A DNA stretch of 64,000 nucleotides from Prochlorococcus marinus str. MIT 9515 (GTDB lineage Bacteria > Cyanobacteriota > Cyanobacteriia > PCC-6307 > Cyanobiaceae), in assembly GCF_000015665.1 (NCBI RefSeq), contig NC_008817.1:1240001-1304000 (forward strand), read 5' to 3'. Both the position numbers and the translations under genes were made by a program. Shown here piece after piece: positions 46,378 to 56,295 of the stretch. How positions within the stretch are numbered: the first letter of the stretch is position 1; the number at the start of each line of letters is the position of its first letter. The notes beneath the pieces are model-generated. The model was given only the letters and a program-made list of their open reading frames with translations, ran no database searches and was not told the origin of the DNA.

Positions 46378-47946
46378 TCATGACATTTGTCTCGCTTTTG
46401 TTTTTCTCATTAATTTAGATAATTCATCTCCTATTACTGATGAAGTTGATCCTTTTTTACACTTTGATGCAGCTATAGAGTGTAAAAATACATATTTTGC
46501 TAAAGATTCAGTCTTAATAAGATTACTTGGATGAGATAGGTCTATTGATGAACATCCACCAATAAATCCAGATAAAAGATCTCCTAAACCTGCTCTTGCA
46601 GTCTCAGCATCAGTTTCACAAAGTTGCCATGCTCTTTCATAATTAGCAATGACGCTATTTGCACCTTTTAATAAAATACTAATATTAAATTCTTTAGCTG
46701 CCTTTATAGCTAATTCAACCCTGTTCGTACTATCCATCTCAGGGAATAACCTTAAAAACTCTTTATTATGTGGAGTAATCCAAGTTTGAGACTTTCTTTC
46801 TAAGAAGAATTTAGATCCCAAATTCGATTTAGAAATTCTGTTAAGTGCATCCGCATCAAGAATTAATAAACCTTTAAAACCTAATAAGTATTCCGTTGAT
46901 TTTTCCCAGTCACCATAATTTAATCCAATTCCTGGGCCAATAACTATTGAATCATAACAAGAAAGATCAATGTTCTTTAAGGCATCAAATAAAATTGAAT
47001 TTCCATCAAGATCACTTTTAAGTCTTCCTTTTATCACTACTTCTGGTTCTACTTGCCAAATAGATTTTGCCACCAATTCAGGGAGGATTGCGGATACAAA
47101 TCCTGCTCCACTCGAAATAGCTCCTTTAATTGCTAAACGTGCCGCCCCAGGATACTTTTCACTTCCCGCAATTAATAATGATCTACCTCGCTTGTATTTA
47201 CTAGAATTTTTAGGTAATAAAGGCAGATTAATCGTTTTTAAATCTTCAAGAGTAATTTTTGTGATCTGACTTTTTAATTTAGATAATTGATCTTTAGTTA
47301 TACCTATATCAATGTGATGTAATTCGCCAACATAAGCTAATGCAGTGTCTTGTAATAATCCAATCTTGTTAAGTCCTATAACTAAACTATAGTTAGCTTT
47401 TACAGCATTTTGTGAGAAGGGTTTTCCGGAATTAGGACAGAGCCCCGTTGGAACATCCACGCTTACAACCTTGCCAGATTTTTTATTAAATTTTTTATTA
47501 AGTAATTCAATTAATTCCTCATCAACTTTTCTTTTTTGATTATTACCAAAAATAGCGTCAATCCATAAATGTTTTTCATCAGGATTAGGTGGTTCTAATA
47601 ATTTTTCAACTCCAATAGTTGTAAGATAATTTACATAATTAATTGTTAATGTTTTTTTTAGAGGAAATGGGCACCATAATTTAACTAGATATCCCTTTAA
47701 AAAAAGCTCTTTAGCAATTACTGCCCCATCCCCACCATTATGTCCTGGACCTATCAAAACTATTACTCCCTTATTTAAAAGAAATTTTCTTTTCAAAAGC
47801 CATCTAGATATCTGAATCCCAGCCTTTTCCATCAATGCCTCTTGAGGCATTCCTTTTGAAAACATTCGATTCTCTAGATCCAACATTTGCTTTGAATAAA
47901 CAACTAGATGTTTAGAGTCAATTGTTGGCCATCCAATTTCTTTCAT
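46378..47946 (-). CDS. nnr: Bifunctional NAD(P)H-hydrate epimerase/dehydratase
   Basis: The 522-residue protein repairs hydrated NAD(P)H. The N-terminal YjeF-like epimerase (about 1-225) shows [19 protein letters not shown] near 62 and [13 protein letters not shown] near 160. The C-terminal ADP-dependent dehydratase (from about 240) has [19 protein letters not shown] near 255, [14 protein letters not shown] near 330, DADALNRI near 363, WITPHNKEF near 387 and [13 protein letters not shown] near 455. All expected blocks are present. It is divergent from mnmA, with 46 bases between starts. Confidence 0.94.
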   Translation of the reverse strand: MKEIGWPTIDSKHLVVYSKQMLDLENRMFSKGMPQEALMEKAGIQISRWLLKRKFLLNKGVIVLIGPGHNGGDGAVIAKELFLKGYLVKLWCPFPLKKTLTINYVNYLTTIGVEKLLEPPNPDEKHLWIDAIFGNNQKRKVDEELIELLNKKFNKKSGKVVSVDVPTGLCPNSGKPFSQNAVKANYSLVIGLNKIGLLQDTALAYVGELHHIDIGITKDQLSKLKSQITKITLEDLKTINLPLLPKNSSKYKRGRSLLIAGSEKYPGAARLAIKGAISSGAGFVSAILPELVAKSIWQVEPEVVIKGRLKSDLDGNSILFDALKNIDLSCYDSIVIGPGIGLNYGDWEKSTEYLLGFKGLLILDADALNRISKSNLGSKFFLERKSQTWITPHNKEFLRLFPEMDSTNRVELAIKAAKEFNISILLKGANSVIANYERAWQLCETDAETARAGLGDLLSGFIGGCSSIDLSHPSNLIKTESLAKYVFLHSIAASKCKKGSTSSVIGDELSKLMRKTKARQMS

Positions 47947-47992
47947 AATTAGTTCAAAGCTATTTAAAAGTATTCAAAATTTTTTAAATTCC

Positions 47993-49165
47993 ATGTTAAA
48001 GACTCTAAAGGATAAAAAATTAGAAAACTGTTCCTCTATTAATAATAAATCCAAAAAACAAAAACATATTGTAGTTGGTCTTTCAGGTGGAGTAGATAGT
48101 TCCTTATCAGCGGCTCTTCTCATGGAAGATGGTTGGAAAGTTGAAGGCCTAACTCTTTGGTTAATGAAAGGAGAAGGTTCTTGCTGTTCTGAAGGATTAG
48201 TTGACGCAGCTGGTCTATGTGAAGATTTAGGAATTCAACATAATATATTAGATTCGAGAGTAATTTTTGAAAGGGAAGTAATTAAAAAGACTACAGAGGG
48301 ATATGAATCGGGCTATACTCCACTTCCATGCTCGATGTGCAATAAGAATGTAAAATTTGAAGAAATGCTCAAATTTGTTATCAAACAAAAAGAGTTTACT
48401 TATATTGCTACTGGTCACTACGCAAGGGTTATAAAAAGTTCTTGCGAACACATCAACAACTCTGAGAATTTCCAATTCAAGGATTTCTTACTCCTAAGGG
48501 GGGCTGATAGAAATAAAGATCAGAGTTATTTTCTTTATAGTCTTTCCCAAGAAGTATTAAGCAGATTAATACTTCCACTAGGAGATCTTAAAAAAGAAGA
48601 AACAAGAAAAGAGGCCTTAAGATTAGGACTTAGAACTGCAAAAAAACCAGAAAGTCAAGATCTATGTTTAGTTGAACATTATGGATCTATGCAGAAATTT
48701 ATTGATAATCATGTAAAAACGAAAAATGGTGAAATCAAACATATAAATGGAAAAACTCTTGGCACTCATAATGGAATTCAACATTTCACAATTGGGCAAA
48801 GAAAAGGTTTGGGTATTGCATGGCCAGAGCCCTTGTACGTAGAAAGTTTAGATAAACAAAAAAATATAGTATATGTCGCGAACAAAAATGACCTTTTAAA
48901 AAGAGAAGCCATAATTAAAGAAGTTAACTGGGTATCAATTGAAGCGCCTATAAAAGAGATAGAAGTAGAAGCACAAATAAGATATAGGAGCGAACCAGTA
49001 AAAGGAATTTTAGTTCCTTTAAAAAGTAAAGATAATTTGACTAAAAGGTTTAAATTAATTTTCGAAGATAACCAAAGCTCAGTCACTCCTGGTCAAGCTG
49101 CAGTTTTCTATAAAGGTGAAATTCTATTAGGGGGCGGATTAATTAGTGAATTTTCCAAAAAATAA
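47993..49165 (+). CDS. mnmA: tRNA-specific 2-thiouridylase MnmA
   Basis: The 390-residue enzyme thiolates U34 of Lys, Glu and Gln tRNAs. The PP-loop [15 protein letters not shown] lies near residue 29, the first catalytic Cys in [14 protein letters not shown] near 105, [12 protein letters not shown]-like [11 protein letters not shown] near 173 and the second Cys in [11 protein letters not shown] near 222. The C-terminal part is complete. The 3' end overlaps the convergent lnt gene by 27 bases. Confidence 0.94.
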   Translation: MLKTLKDKKLENCSSINNKSKKQKHIVVGLSGGVDSSLSAALLMEDGWKVEGLTLWLMKGEGSCCSEGLVDAAGLCEDLGIQHNILDSRVIFEREVIKKTTEGYESGYTPLPCSMCNKNVKFEEMLKFVIKQKEFTYIATGHYARVIKSSCEHINNSENFQFKDFLLLRGADRNKDQSYFLYSLSQEVLSRLILPLGDLKKEETRKEALRLGLRTAKKPESQDLCLVEHYGSMQKFIDNHVKTKNGEIKHINGKTLGTHNGIQHFTIGQRKGLGIAWPEPLYVESLDKQKNIVYVANKNDLLKREAIIKEVNWVSIEAPIKEIEVEAQIRYRSEPVKGILVPLKSKDNLTKRFKLIFEDNQSSVTPGQAAVFYKGEILLGGGLISEFSKK

Positions 49166-50632
49166 ATTTAATCCGACTAAAAATAAAAATAATAAAAACA
49201 AAGGCCTTTCCCCATACCTTGTGTAGAAAGTTTTTACTTTAGAGAAATTAGGATTTACAACTTCATTTTGCTCAGTATTAGGATCAAATAGTTTAATTAC
49301 TCTTCCTTCTTCACTTATTATTCCGGAGGGGCCAGTATTTGAAACAATCACATTATCTTTTTTATTTTCTATACTTCTTAAACTTGCCAAAGAAATGAAT
49401 TGATCATGAAGCTTGGTTGGATAAGGATCTAAGTTGGCTACAGAAATTATTAGTTCTGCGCCACTTTTTACAGCATTTCGTATTTTAAATTCATCACTAA
49501 TTTCGTAACAAATGGCTATTGCAAGTGGCGGAGTGAATTTCCATTCAAATAATCTTGAATTTGGGCCTGGTTGAATACCTCCGACTGCAGAAAGTCCTTT
49601 AGAGAAAATATTTAAGAATCTTGGAACTTTCTCCCCCAAAGGTACAAGTCTATTTTTATCAATGAATGATGAATGGGTTTTATCTCCAACTTGATATCCA
49701 AGCAATGAACTTCTTAGGCCATTTGCAGAGTTTCTAAAACCTCCTGCTAACATTTCAATTTTACTTTTGAAAGATAAATTGAAATTATTATTGAAAGTTC
49801 CTTCAGGAGTAATAAGGAGTTTTGCTTTATTAGATAAAGCAATTTTTTGAGCAGCAATCAATCTATCATTCATAAATTCATTATTAAAATAAATTTTCTC
49901 TCTTGTGGGCATGTTAGGTTGCCATAGAGCTACGGGAAAGTCATTATTTCTATCAATTGGTTTTGTTAGGCCTCCAATAAAATGTAAAATGACAATTATC
50001 AAAAGCCCAAAAAGGATTGTTTTTTTTAAATGATATTTTCTTTTCCATTTCTCATAAATCAAATATAACCAAAAACCTATAATTAATTGCACTATACATA
50101 AACCACTTGCACCAATCCATCTTGCTAAACCAGCAAGATACATGTCTCCTGGAACTATTCCTTCGCCTAAACCTATCCAAAAAAGAGGCGTTTGGGAAAG
50201 AATGAATTCTCCTATACCCCAGGAAAAAGATAACAATAAAACTTTTGTAATTAATGGTAAAAAGTTCATTTCAGAAATATTTTTTTTGAGATAAATTATC
50301 CTGCTTAAAAGACCCCATAAAGAGACCAATATTCCTCCAATCAAAGAACAACCTAACAATATTGAAATGGCGATAATAAAACTTGATATCGAGGAAAAAC
50401 CTAGCCAGGTCAATGGGTGAAGTTCAAGAAGCCAAGAATGACTTACTAAAATAAAGAAAAACCCCCAAATAAAGTTTGCTAATTTTTTATCATTTCCACT
50501 CCATAAAATAAACAATGATATTGGCATGAAAAACAACCACAATTGATTTGAGGTAGCAATTCCTCCGAAGACACCTCCCAAACACGGGTAAAAATAACTA
50601 TTAAACTTTTTGTGTTGAGTGTTGTTTAACAA
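49139..50632 (-). CDS. lnt: Apolipoprotein N-acyltransferase
   Basis: The 497-residue membrane enzyme adds the third acyl chain to lipoproteins. It has about six N-terminal helices (up to about 215), a carbon-nitrogen hydrolase domain with [11 protein letters not shown] (Glu) near 270, a Lys in [11 protein letters not shown] near 337 and the catalytic Cys in AIACYEI-like [10 protein letters not shown] near 385, and one C-terminal helix (about 472-493). The Glu-Lys-Cys triad is visible. It is divergent from the FKBP gene. Confidence 0.92.
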   Translation of the reverse strand: MLNNTQHKKFNSYFYPCLGGVFGGIATSNQLWLFFMPISLFILWSGNDKKLANFIWGFFFILVSHSWLLELHPLTWLGFSSISSFIIAISILLGCSLIGGILVSLWGLLSRIIYLKKNISEMNFLPLITKVLLLSFSWGIGEFILSQTPLFWIGLGEGIVPGDMYLAGLARWIGASGLCIVQLIIGFWLYLIYEKWKRKYHLKKTILFGLLIIVILHFIGGLTKPIDRNNDFPVALWQPNMPTREKIYFNNEFMNDRLIAAQKIALSNKAKLLITPEGTFNNNFNLSFKSKIEMLAGGFRNSANGLRSSLLGYQVGDKTHSSFIDKNRLVPLGEKVPRFLNIFSKGLSAVGGIQPGPNSRLFEWKFTPPLAIAICYEISDEFKIRNAVKSGAELIISVANLDPYPTKLHDQFISLASLRSIENKKDNVIVSNTGPSGIISEEGRVIKLFDPNTEQNEVVNPNFSKVKTFYTRYGERPLFLLFLFLVGLNLFFGKFTN

Positions 50633-50718
50633 TATAAAATTTCTAAATTAATTTTTTAAAAAACATAAATTATTGTACCTTTTTCTGTAGTATTAAATGT
50701 AGTAACTTTTTAAATTCA

Positions 50719-51291
50719 GTGAAAGAAGTTTTAATTAGTTTTACGATTTTTGTATTTTGCATTTCATTAACTCTTTTTAGTCAATTTAATTCTCCTCAAG
50801 TTGTTAATGCATCTGAATCAAAAACTGAAATCGTAAATAAAATACCTACTACAAAATCATCTAATGTTTCGAATACCAACATATTCGAACTAGACCCATC
50901 TGACCCAAACCCAATACTTTTTGCCATGGTTGAAGAAACACAAGAAGACAGCAACTCTAGAACTACAGAAAGTGGATTGATTATTTTAGATATGGTTAAA
51001 GGAGAGGGAGATGAAGCTAACTCAGGACAAACAGTTACTGTTAATTATACTGGAATTCTAGAGGATGGAACCCAATTTGATACCAGTATTGGTAGGGCGC
51101 CATTCAGTTTCCCATTAGGTGCTGGAAGAGTAATTAAGGGTTGGGATGAAGGAGTAGCTGGAATGAAAGTAGGAGGGAAAAGAAAATTAACAATACCTCC
51201 TGAATTAGGTTACGGAACAAGAGGAGCTGGAAATGTAATTCCTGCAAATGCAACTTTAATTTTTGAAGTTGAATTATTAAAAGTCAATTAA
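50719..51291 (+). CDS. Exported FKBP-type peptidyl-prolyl isomerase (GTG start)
   Basis: The 190-residue protein has an N-terminal hydrophobic segment ([16 protein letters not shown]) with a signal or anchor role, a disordered acidic stretch, then a complete FKBP domain from about residue 95. The domain shows [39 protein letters not shown] and [15 protein letters not shown] and ends [10 protein letters not shown]. Pocket residues (Y, F, D, W) are in place. GTG at 50719 gives the signal segment. Location is likely periplasm or thylakoid lumen. Confidence 0.9.
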   Translation: MKEVLISFTIFVFCISLTLFSQFNSPQVVNASESKTEIVNKIPTTKSSNVSNTNIFELDPSDPNPILFAMVEETQEDSNSRTTESGLIILDMVKGEGDEANSGQTVTVNYTGILEDGTQFDTSIGRAPFSFPLGAGRVIKGWDEGVAGMKVGGKRKLTIPPELGYGTRGAGNVIPANATLIFEVELLKVN

Positions 51292-51365
51292 AGTAAGAAA
51301 TAACATCCAAAACTTTTCAATTTAGTTAAACAACAAGTAAGATATATTCAGTTATACAAAAACGA

Positions 51366-51839
51366 ATGTTAACTAAATTATTAAATTCTTTTTTAAATAA
51401 AAATTCTAAATTGGAAGTTCATGCTCATTGTGACGGGCCATGTGGCGTTTATGATCCCGCTTCTGCAAGAGTTGCTGCAGAAGCAGTATTGGCAATGACC
51501 AAGAAGCTTCTTGCGCTTACTCCTCCTTCAAGTACTGACTCGGGAGATTGGGCTGCTTACAGTAATACCTTTTCCAGGTTTGTCGCAGTTAAAGAAGAAC
51601 AGGCTAAAGAAACTAAAAAAGAAATTTTAATTTTGTGGACAGATTATTTCAAGCCAGTTCACTTAGAAACTTATCCAGAACTATATGAGACAATTTGGAA
51701 AGCAGCAAAATTATGTAGTGCTTGCAAAGTAAATATCGATTTAACTCAAGCAGAAGAGTTAATGAATTATGTAGAAAAAATACATACTATTTTTTGGGAA
51801 TCTAAAGGAAGAAGTGATGCTTTCGTAAAAGCAAGCTAG
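51366..51839 (+). CDS. sodN: Nickel superoxide dismutase precursor
   Basis: The 157-residue precursor has a 20-residue leader ending EVHA, then the nickel hook HCDGPCGVYDPA starting at His21, with Cys22 and Cys26 as nickel ligands after cleavage. Helical regions follow (AAEAVLAMTKKLLALTPP, WTDYFKPVHLETYPELYETIWKAAKLCSACK). NiSOD disposes of superoxide without iron or manganese, suiting an iron-poor ocean cyanobacterium. The leader must be removed by the SodX protease encoded just downstream. Its stop codon (TAG, 51837-51839) is in the same frame as the sodX sequence that follows. Confidence 0.97.
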   Translation: MLTKLLNSFLNKNSKLEVHAHCDGPCGVYDPASARVAAEAVLAMTKKLLALTPPSSTDSGDWAAYSNTFSRFVAVKEEQAKETKKEILILWTDYFKPVHLETYPELYETIWKAAKLCSACKVNIDLTQAEELMNYVEKIHTIFWESKGRSDAFVKAS

Positions 51840-51845
51840 TTTATC

Positions 51846-52187
51846 ATTTTAAAAAACTTTTTAGATTTAATTGCATTTTTTTTCGGATTAAGAAAAACAG
51901 CAATTGTATGCGGTAATTCTATGCTTCCTACTTTAAAAGAAAGTGATATAGTTTTTTTTAAAAAATATATTAAAAACAAATCACTCTTAAAAGTGGGTCA
52001 AATAGTTATTTTCTATCATCCTCTTAAAAACATAAAGCTGATTAAAAGGATAGGTAAAATTAGTAAAAATAGTATCGAAGTTTTTGGGGATAATATTGAA
52101 TATAGTGATGACAGCAATAAATTTGGTTCTATTAGCAATGAAAAAATTATTGGAATAGTTACTTCTAGTATTAAAAAAATCTTTTAG
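51846..52187 (+). CDS. sodX: NiSOD maturation protease SodX (start uncertain, no ATG/GTG/TTG upstream of the catalytic Ser)
   Basis: The S26 signal-peptidase-like protein must include the catalytic block CGNSMLPTL, whose Ser codon is 51918-51920. An ATG at 51921 lies inside that block and would delete the serine. Upstream in frame there is no ATG, GTG or TTG before the sodN TAG; only ATC (51843) and ATT (51846, 51870, 51903). I give the ATT at 51846, yielding a product of about 113 residues with a hydrophobic head (LDLIAFFFGL) and the catalytic lysine region KLIKRIG. ATT/ATC initiation, reinitiation from the sodN stop or TAG readthrough are all open. The 3' end overlaps the nickel permease gene by 4 bases. 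Confidence 0.75.
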   Translation: MLKNFLDLIAFFFGLRKTAIVCGNSMLPTLKESDIVFFKKYIKNKSLLKVGQIVIFYHPLKNIKLIKRIGKISKNSIEVFGDNIEYSDDSNKFGSISNEKIIGIVTSSIKKIF

Positions 52188-52852
52188 GTCAAAAAAAGAG
52201 CAGTACTCTTTTGCACCCAAAATAAGCCCATAGAAAAAGATAAGCCCCCAGCAAAAGCTATTAACCTTCTAAGAAATTTTTGCCCTGTATTTAAAGTTGT
52301 TAAAGATATTAGACCAGTAAATAAAATCATACTTGCTAAAGAACCAATCAAATACGATATCAAATAAGCAGACGCACTAATAAGCGGTAAAGCTAATGCT
52401 GGAAGTACTGCAAGAATATGAGAACCGCCTGCTAAACCATGAAGGAGACCTAAACCTGTCAATGCATGTGAATGTTTATTATCCTTTTTTTTTGCTTCAC
52501 TATGAAAATGAAGATGATGATGAGCTACGCCATTATGTTGATGAGAATGAGAGTGAATATTTAAAGGTAAAGAATTTTTTATGGCAAAGACTCCAACAAT
52601 AAGAAGTGAGATTCCAACAAAAAATTCAGCAAAGTTAGAAAATTTACTTAAAGGGGTAATATCCTTTATGAAAACTGCTAGAACAGCTAAAAATATCACT
52701 CCTGAAGAATGTCCTAAACCCCATGAGATACTATTTTTTGCTGCAATTTTTGGACTTGTAATTGCTGATGGTGCCATGGCAATAAGATGATCAGCACCAC
52801 TTACTACATGAACAAATCCAGCAATGATTCCAGTTACTATTACAACCTGCAT
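52184..52852 (-). CDS. Nickel/cobalt permease-like protein with His-rich loop
   Basis: The 222-residue membrane protein has about six helices. Early motifs HVVSGADHLIAM and SWGLGHSSGVI carry the H-x4-D/H signature of NiCoT and HupE/UreJ-like nickel transporters. A central loop near residues 98-131 is very rich in histidine (SHSHQHNG, HHHLHFHS, KHSHAL) and probably binds metal. GLLHGLAGGSHILAVLP follows. Its place next to sodN-sodX argues that it imports nickel for NiSOD; such genes are known beside sodN in marine cyanobacteria. Confidence 0.85.
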   Translation of the reverse strand: MQVVIVTGIIAGFVHVVSGADHLIAMAPSAITSPKIAAKNSISWGLGHSSGVIFLAVLAVFIKDITPLSKFSNFAEFFVGISLLIVGVFAIKNSLPLNIHSHSHQHNGVAHHHLHFHSEAKKKDNKHSHALTGLGLLHGLAGGSHILAVLPALALPLISASAYLISYLIGSLASMILFTGLISLTTLNTGQKFLRRLIAFAGGLSFSMGLFWVQKSTALFLT

Positions 52853-52911
52853 TTATAAATAAAATACAACCTTATAATACTCAGATTTATAGCACAAATA
52901 TCAACCCTAAA

Positions 52912-53799
52912 TTAAATTGATTTAAATAATTTTTTAAAAGAGTGTTCAATATCACATTCCCTCATAAACCTTTCTCCAATTAAAACTCCCTTAATTCCAA
53001 TTGAAACAAGCTTTTTTAACTCTTCAGAGTTGTTTATTCCAGATTCACTAATAGGAATAATATTATGTTTTGAAAATATATCGGAATATTTACTCATCAT
53101 TTCTATTGATGTTTTTAGATCAGTTTTAAAAGTCTTCAAGTCTCTATTATTAATTCCTATTAAATCAAATAATTTAAAACTCAATATTCTTTTAAGTTCT
53201 TGCTCATCATGAACTTCAACTAAAACACTCATCCCTAAATTGTCTGCAATTTTCTTCAAATAAAATAAATCATCATCGCTTAATATTGCGGCAATTAATA
53301 ATATTGCATCAGCACCAGATACTCTCGCTTTATATATTTGATAAGCAGAAATAATAAAATCTTTGCAGAGCAAAGGCAGATTAGTAGCTCCTCGGACATC
53401 TTGAAGTATTTCATAACTCCCTTGAAAAAATCTTTTATCAGTAAGCACAGAGATACATGAGGCCCCAGATCTTTCATAACTAAAAGCAATTTCATTTGGT
53501 CTAAAGTCTTCTCTAATCACCCCTTTACTAGGACTAGCTTTTTTAATCTCAGCAATTACTCCCGGTTTGATTTTGGATTGTAAAATACTTTTACCAAAAT
53601 CTTTTGTTGGGGGAAGTTTATCAAGCTTTTTTATCAGATCTTCAAGTGAGACTATTTTCTTGAAATTCTTGATTTCAATATCTTTGTACCAAACAATTTC
53701 TTCAAGAATATTTTTTGCTTTTGCCTCTCTATGAGGAACGGCATACTCTAAATTTTCTACCCTAACTGTTGGATTTGGTGGCCTACGTCTTATTTCCAT
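52912..53799 (-). CDS. trpC: Indole-3-glycerol phosphate synthase
   Basis: The 295-residue TIM-barrel enzyme makes indole-3-glycerol phosphate for tryptophan. It has an N-terminal extension of about 30 residues ([19 protein letters not shown]) usual in cyanobacteria, then [15 protein letters not shown] near 83, [12 protein letters not shown] near 117, [13 protein letters not shown] near 140, [10 protein letters not shown] near 212 and [12 protein letters not shown] near 245. Catalytic Lys and Glu positions look intact. It follows lpdA by 10 bases on the same strand. Confidence 0.95.
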   Translation of the reverse strand: MEIRRRPPNPTVRVENLEYAVPHREAKAKNILEEIVWYKDIEIKNFKKIVSLEDLIKKLDKLPPTKDFGKSILQSKIKPGVIAEIKKASPSKGVIREDFRPNEIAFSYERSGASCISVLTDKRFFQGSYEILQDVRGATNLPLLCKDFIISAYQIYKARVSGADAILLIAAILSDDDLFYLKKIADNLGMSVLVEVHDEQELKRILSFKLFDLIGINNRDLKTFKTDLKTSIEMMSKYSDIFSKHNIIPISESGINNSEELKKLVSIGIKGVLIGERFMRECDIEHSFKKLFKSI

Positions 53800-53809
53800 A
53801 AAAAATCAA

Positions 53810-55249
53810 TTACTTTACTTGAGAAGCTGCCTGTTTATAGGCGACCTCAACGACTTCACTAAGAGTAGGGTGAGTATGTACTTCAGAAGCTAGCTGAATT
53901 ACATCTTGATTTCTAGAGATCGCATTTGCAATTTCTTGAATCAAATCAGCTGCATGCATTCCAAAGATGTGCGCGCCTAATACTTTTCCACTATCTTTAT
54001 TGAAAAGTAACTTAAGAATTCCATCGCTTTCTAATTCTGCTAGTGCCTTGGAATTAGCTTTAAAATAGCTTTTCACAACCCCTAAAGTAAAATCTTCTTT
54101 AATTGCTTTTTCTTTAGCATCAGTTTCAGATAGGCCTACTGAACTTATCTCAGGGTGAGTAAATGTTGCAGCTGGAATACTTCCATAATTAATCTCAATA
54201 TTTTTTCCACATATATTATCAACAGCTATTGTTCCTTGAGCTGCTGCTGTATGGGCGAGCATAAGTTTACCAGTAACATCACCAACGGCCCAAACATTAG
54301 GAATTATTTTTTTACCATTTATCACTCTCATTTGATCATCAATAGGAATATAACCTTTAACAGTTTCGATACCAACTGAATCAAGATTTAGATTCTTACT
54401 ATTAGGACTCCTGCCAGTAGCCACAAGAACGGCATCAACTTCTAAGTTCTCAACAATTTCCTTTGATTTTGCATCCGTAAGTTCTATCTTTACGGGGCAT
54501 CCGGGTGTGATCTTAGTCGCAAATACATTAGACTTAGTGTCAATATCTCTTGATTGAATTAGATTTTTCTTAGCTATTTTTGTAATATCAGGGTCAAAGG
54601 TGGGCATTATATTTTCTAAAGCCTCGATCATGGTCACTTCACAACCTAGAGCAGTATATACATCGGCGAATTCTAAACCTATATATCCACTTCCAATAAT
54701 AGCTATCCATCTTGGGAGCCATTCAAGTTTAACTGCTTCATCACTTGTGAAAACTGTTCTATTATCTAAATTTATTCCGGGAGGTACAAAAGGAGAAGAA
54801 CCTGAAGCAATAACTGTATTTTTACATGTAAAGATCTTATCAATTCCATTCTTATCTCTTACTCCTACTTTTTGATTACCCTCAAGTCTTCCAAATCCTA
54901 AGATAATTTCAACTCCACTTCTTTTTAGAGTTTTTGTTAAATTTTCTCTTACATTTGAGACTAAGTTATTAGCATGATCAGCAATCTTTGATCTTTCGAA
55001 TCTGACAGGTGAAGCATGAATACCGAACCTTGATAAATGTTCATAATTGGCTATTTCTCTAACTTTTCCACTTGCTGCCAAAAGAGCTTTCGAAGGCACG
55101 CACCCTTTATTTACACAAGTGCCTCCCATATCTCCAGACTCAACGATAGCAACTTTAAGACCTTTGCCTGCAGCATGTTTGGCTGCATCAAACCCTCCAT
55201 ACCCTGCGCCAATTACTATTAAATCAAAGTCAAAATTTAAATCAGTCAC
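53810..55249 (-). CDS. lpdA: Dihydrolipoamide dehydrogenase
   Basis: The 479-residue flavoprotein reoxidises dihydrolipoamide of the 2-oxoacid dehydrogenase complex. It has the FAD loop LIVIGAGYGGFDAAKHA, the redox disulfide GGTCVNKGCVPSKALL near residue 43, the NAD loop IAIIGSGYIGLEFADVY near 185, AVGDVTGKLMLAHTAAAQG near 325 and the His-Glu pair HTHPTLSEVVE near 460. It is the E3 partner of the pdhA product encoded elsewhere in this window. It overlaps the trmH gene by 4 bases. Confidence 0.96.
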   Translation of the reverse strand: MTDLNFDFDLIVIGAGYGGFDAAKHAAGKGLKVAIVESGDMGGTCVNKGCVPSKALLAASGKVREIANYEHLSRFGIHASPVRFERSKIADHANNLVSNVRENLTKTLKRSGVEIILGFGRLEGNQKVGVRDKNGIDKIFTCKNTVIASGSSPFVPPGINLDNRTVFTSDEAVKLEWLPRWIAIIGSGYIGLEFADVYTALGCEVTMIEALENIMPTFDPDITKIAKKNLIQSRDIDTKSNVFATKITPGCPVKIELTDAKSKEIVENLEVDAVLVATGRSPNSKNLNLDSVGIETVKGYIPIDDQMRVINGKKIIPNVWAVGDVTGKLMLAHTAAAQGTIAVDNICGKNIEINYGSIPAATFTHPEISSVGLSETDAKEKAIKEDFTLGVVKSYFKANSKALAELESDGILKLLFNKDSGKVLGAHIFGMHAADLIQEIANAISRNQDVIQLASEVHTHPTLSEVVEVAYKQAASQVK

Positions 55250-56136
55250 TTTTGTATTCTTGAATTAGAAATATATGCGACTCTTTTTCGTTCAAGTAAT
55301 AACGGAACTGCAACACAAGCCACATTCAATGATTCTACAAGCTCACTATGCGGAATAGTAATTGTTTCAGTAAAAGCTTCTTGAATTCTTTCATGAATCC
55401 CATTACCTTCATTACCCAATATAAGTGCAGTTGGTTTAGACCAATCAATTTCCCAATACGGTTTTTGAGATTTATCAGGATTTTTATTATGGCTACTTGT
55501 AGAAATTATTTGAAACCCATTTTTCGAAAATTGATCTAATGACGTCAATAATGAATTAATTATTTCTTCTTCACCTCCATCAAATCTTTTAAATGGTAGA
55601 TGAAAAACAGATCCACTAGAAGCTCTTAATACCTTTTGCCCTAATGGATTCGCCCCTCCTGCCAATAAAACCTTGTTAACCCCAGCAGCTAAAGCTGTTC
55701 TAAAAAGGTTCCCCATATTCCCGGGATCTTGTATCCTATCAAGAACTAGCATAAAGTCATCTTCATTATTAATTTCAAAATTAAGTATTGATGAACTCTG
55801 CACCAAAGCTGCTACTCCATCTGGATTTTTTGTGGACACTGCTGACGCTAAAACTTCTTCTGAAACGACAATTATTAAAGATGGATCAAATTTTTGTGAA
55901 AGTTCCTCATTTTTATAAAGCCATTTTTCAGTAGTTAAAATTTTTGAAGGATAATTACCAGACTTAATAATTTCTTCGATCAAATGAGTGCCTTCAATAC
56001 AAAAATAATCTTTATCTTTTGTATTAGATCCTTTTTTAAATGATCTAAATCTTTTAACTAAAGCATTACTTTTACTAGTGATTTTTGGATAAATATTTTC
56101 TATAATAATTAAGGATAATTTTGATGTTAAATACAT
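55246..56136 (-). CDS. TrmH/SpoU-family RNA 2'-O-methyltransferase
   Basis: The 296-residue protein has an N-terminal substrate-binding domain with KDYFCIEGTHLIEE near 42, then a SPOUT catalytic domain: LVLDRIQDPGNMGNLFRTALAAG near 128, ALILGNEGNGIHER near 237 and IPHSELVESLNVACVAVPLLLE near 258. These are motifs 1-3 of the SpoU family. The target is rRNA or tRNA; which one cannot be told. It overlaps lpdA in ATGA. The start at 56136 gives a leader of about 15 residues, so a later start is possible. Confidence 0.9.
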   Translation of the reverse strand: MYLTSKLSLIIIENIYPKITSKSNALVKRFRSFKKGSNTKDKDYFCIEGTHLIEEIIKSGNYPSKILTTEKWLYKNEELSQKFDPSLIIVVSEEVLASAVSTKNPDGVAALVQSSSILNFEINNEDDFMLVLDRIQDPGNMGNLFRTALAAGVNKVLLAGGANPLGQKVLRASSGSVFHLPFKRFDGGEEEIINSLLTSLDQFSKNGFQIISTSSHNKNPDKSQKPYWEIDWSKPTALILGNEGNGIHERIQEAFTETITIPHSELVESLNVACVAVPLLLERKRVAYISNSRIQK

Positions 56137-56295
56137 CTTAGTTACTTAAATATTTTGATCAATTATTTTTTTAAAATCTTAATTCTTAGCAAATTATATC
56201 TATACCCTTTACTATTACTTAATATTCTACACGTTACAGAAGCTGGACTTCCTATACTAATTTTGTCATCATTAAACCAATAAAAATTTTTCTTA

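Noticed and set aside
47993-49165. Antisense frames within mnmA as separate genes
   Set aside because: They lie fully within a complete conserved enzyme and show no start context or family match.
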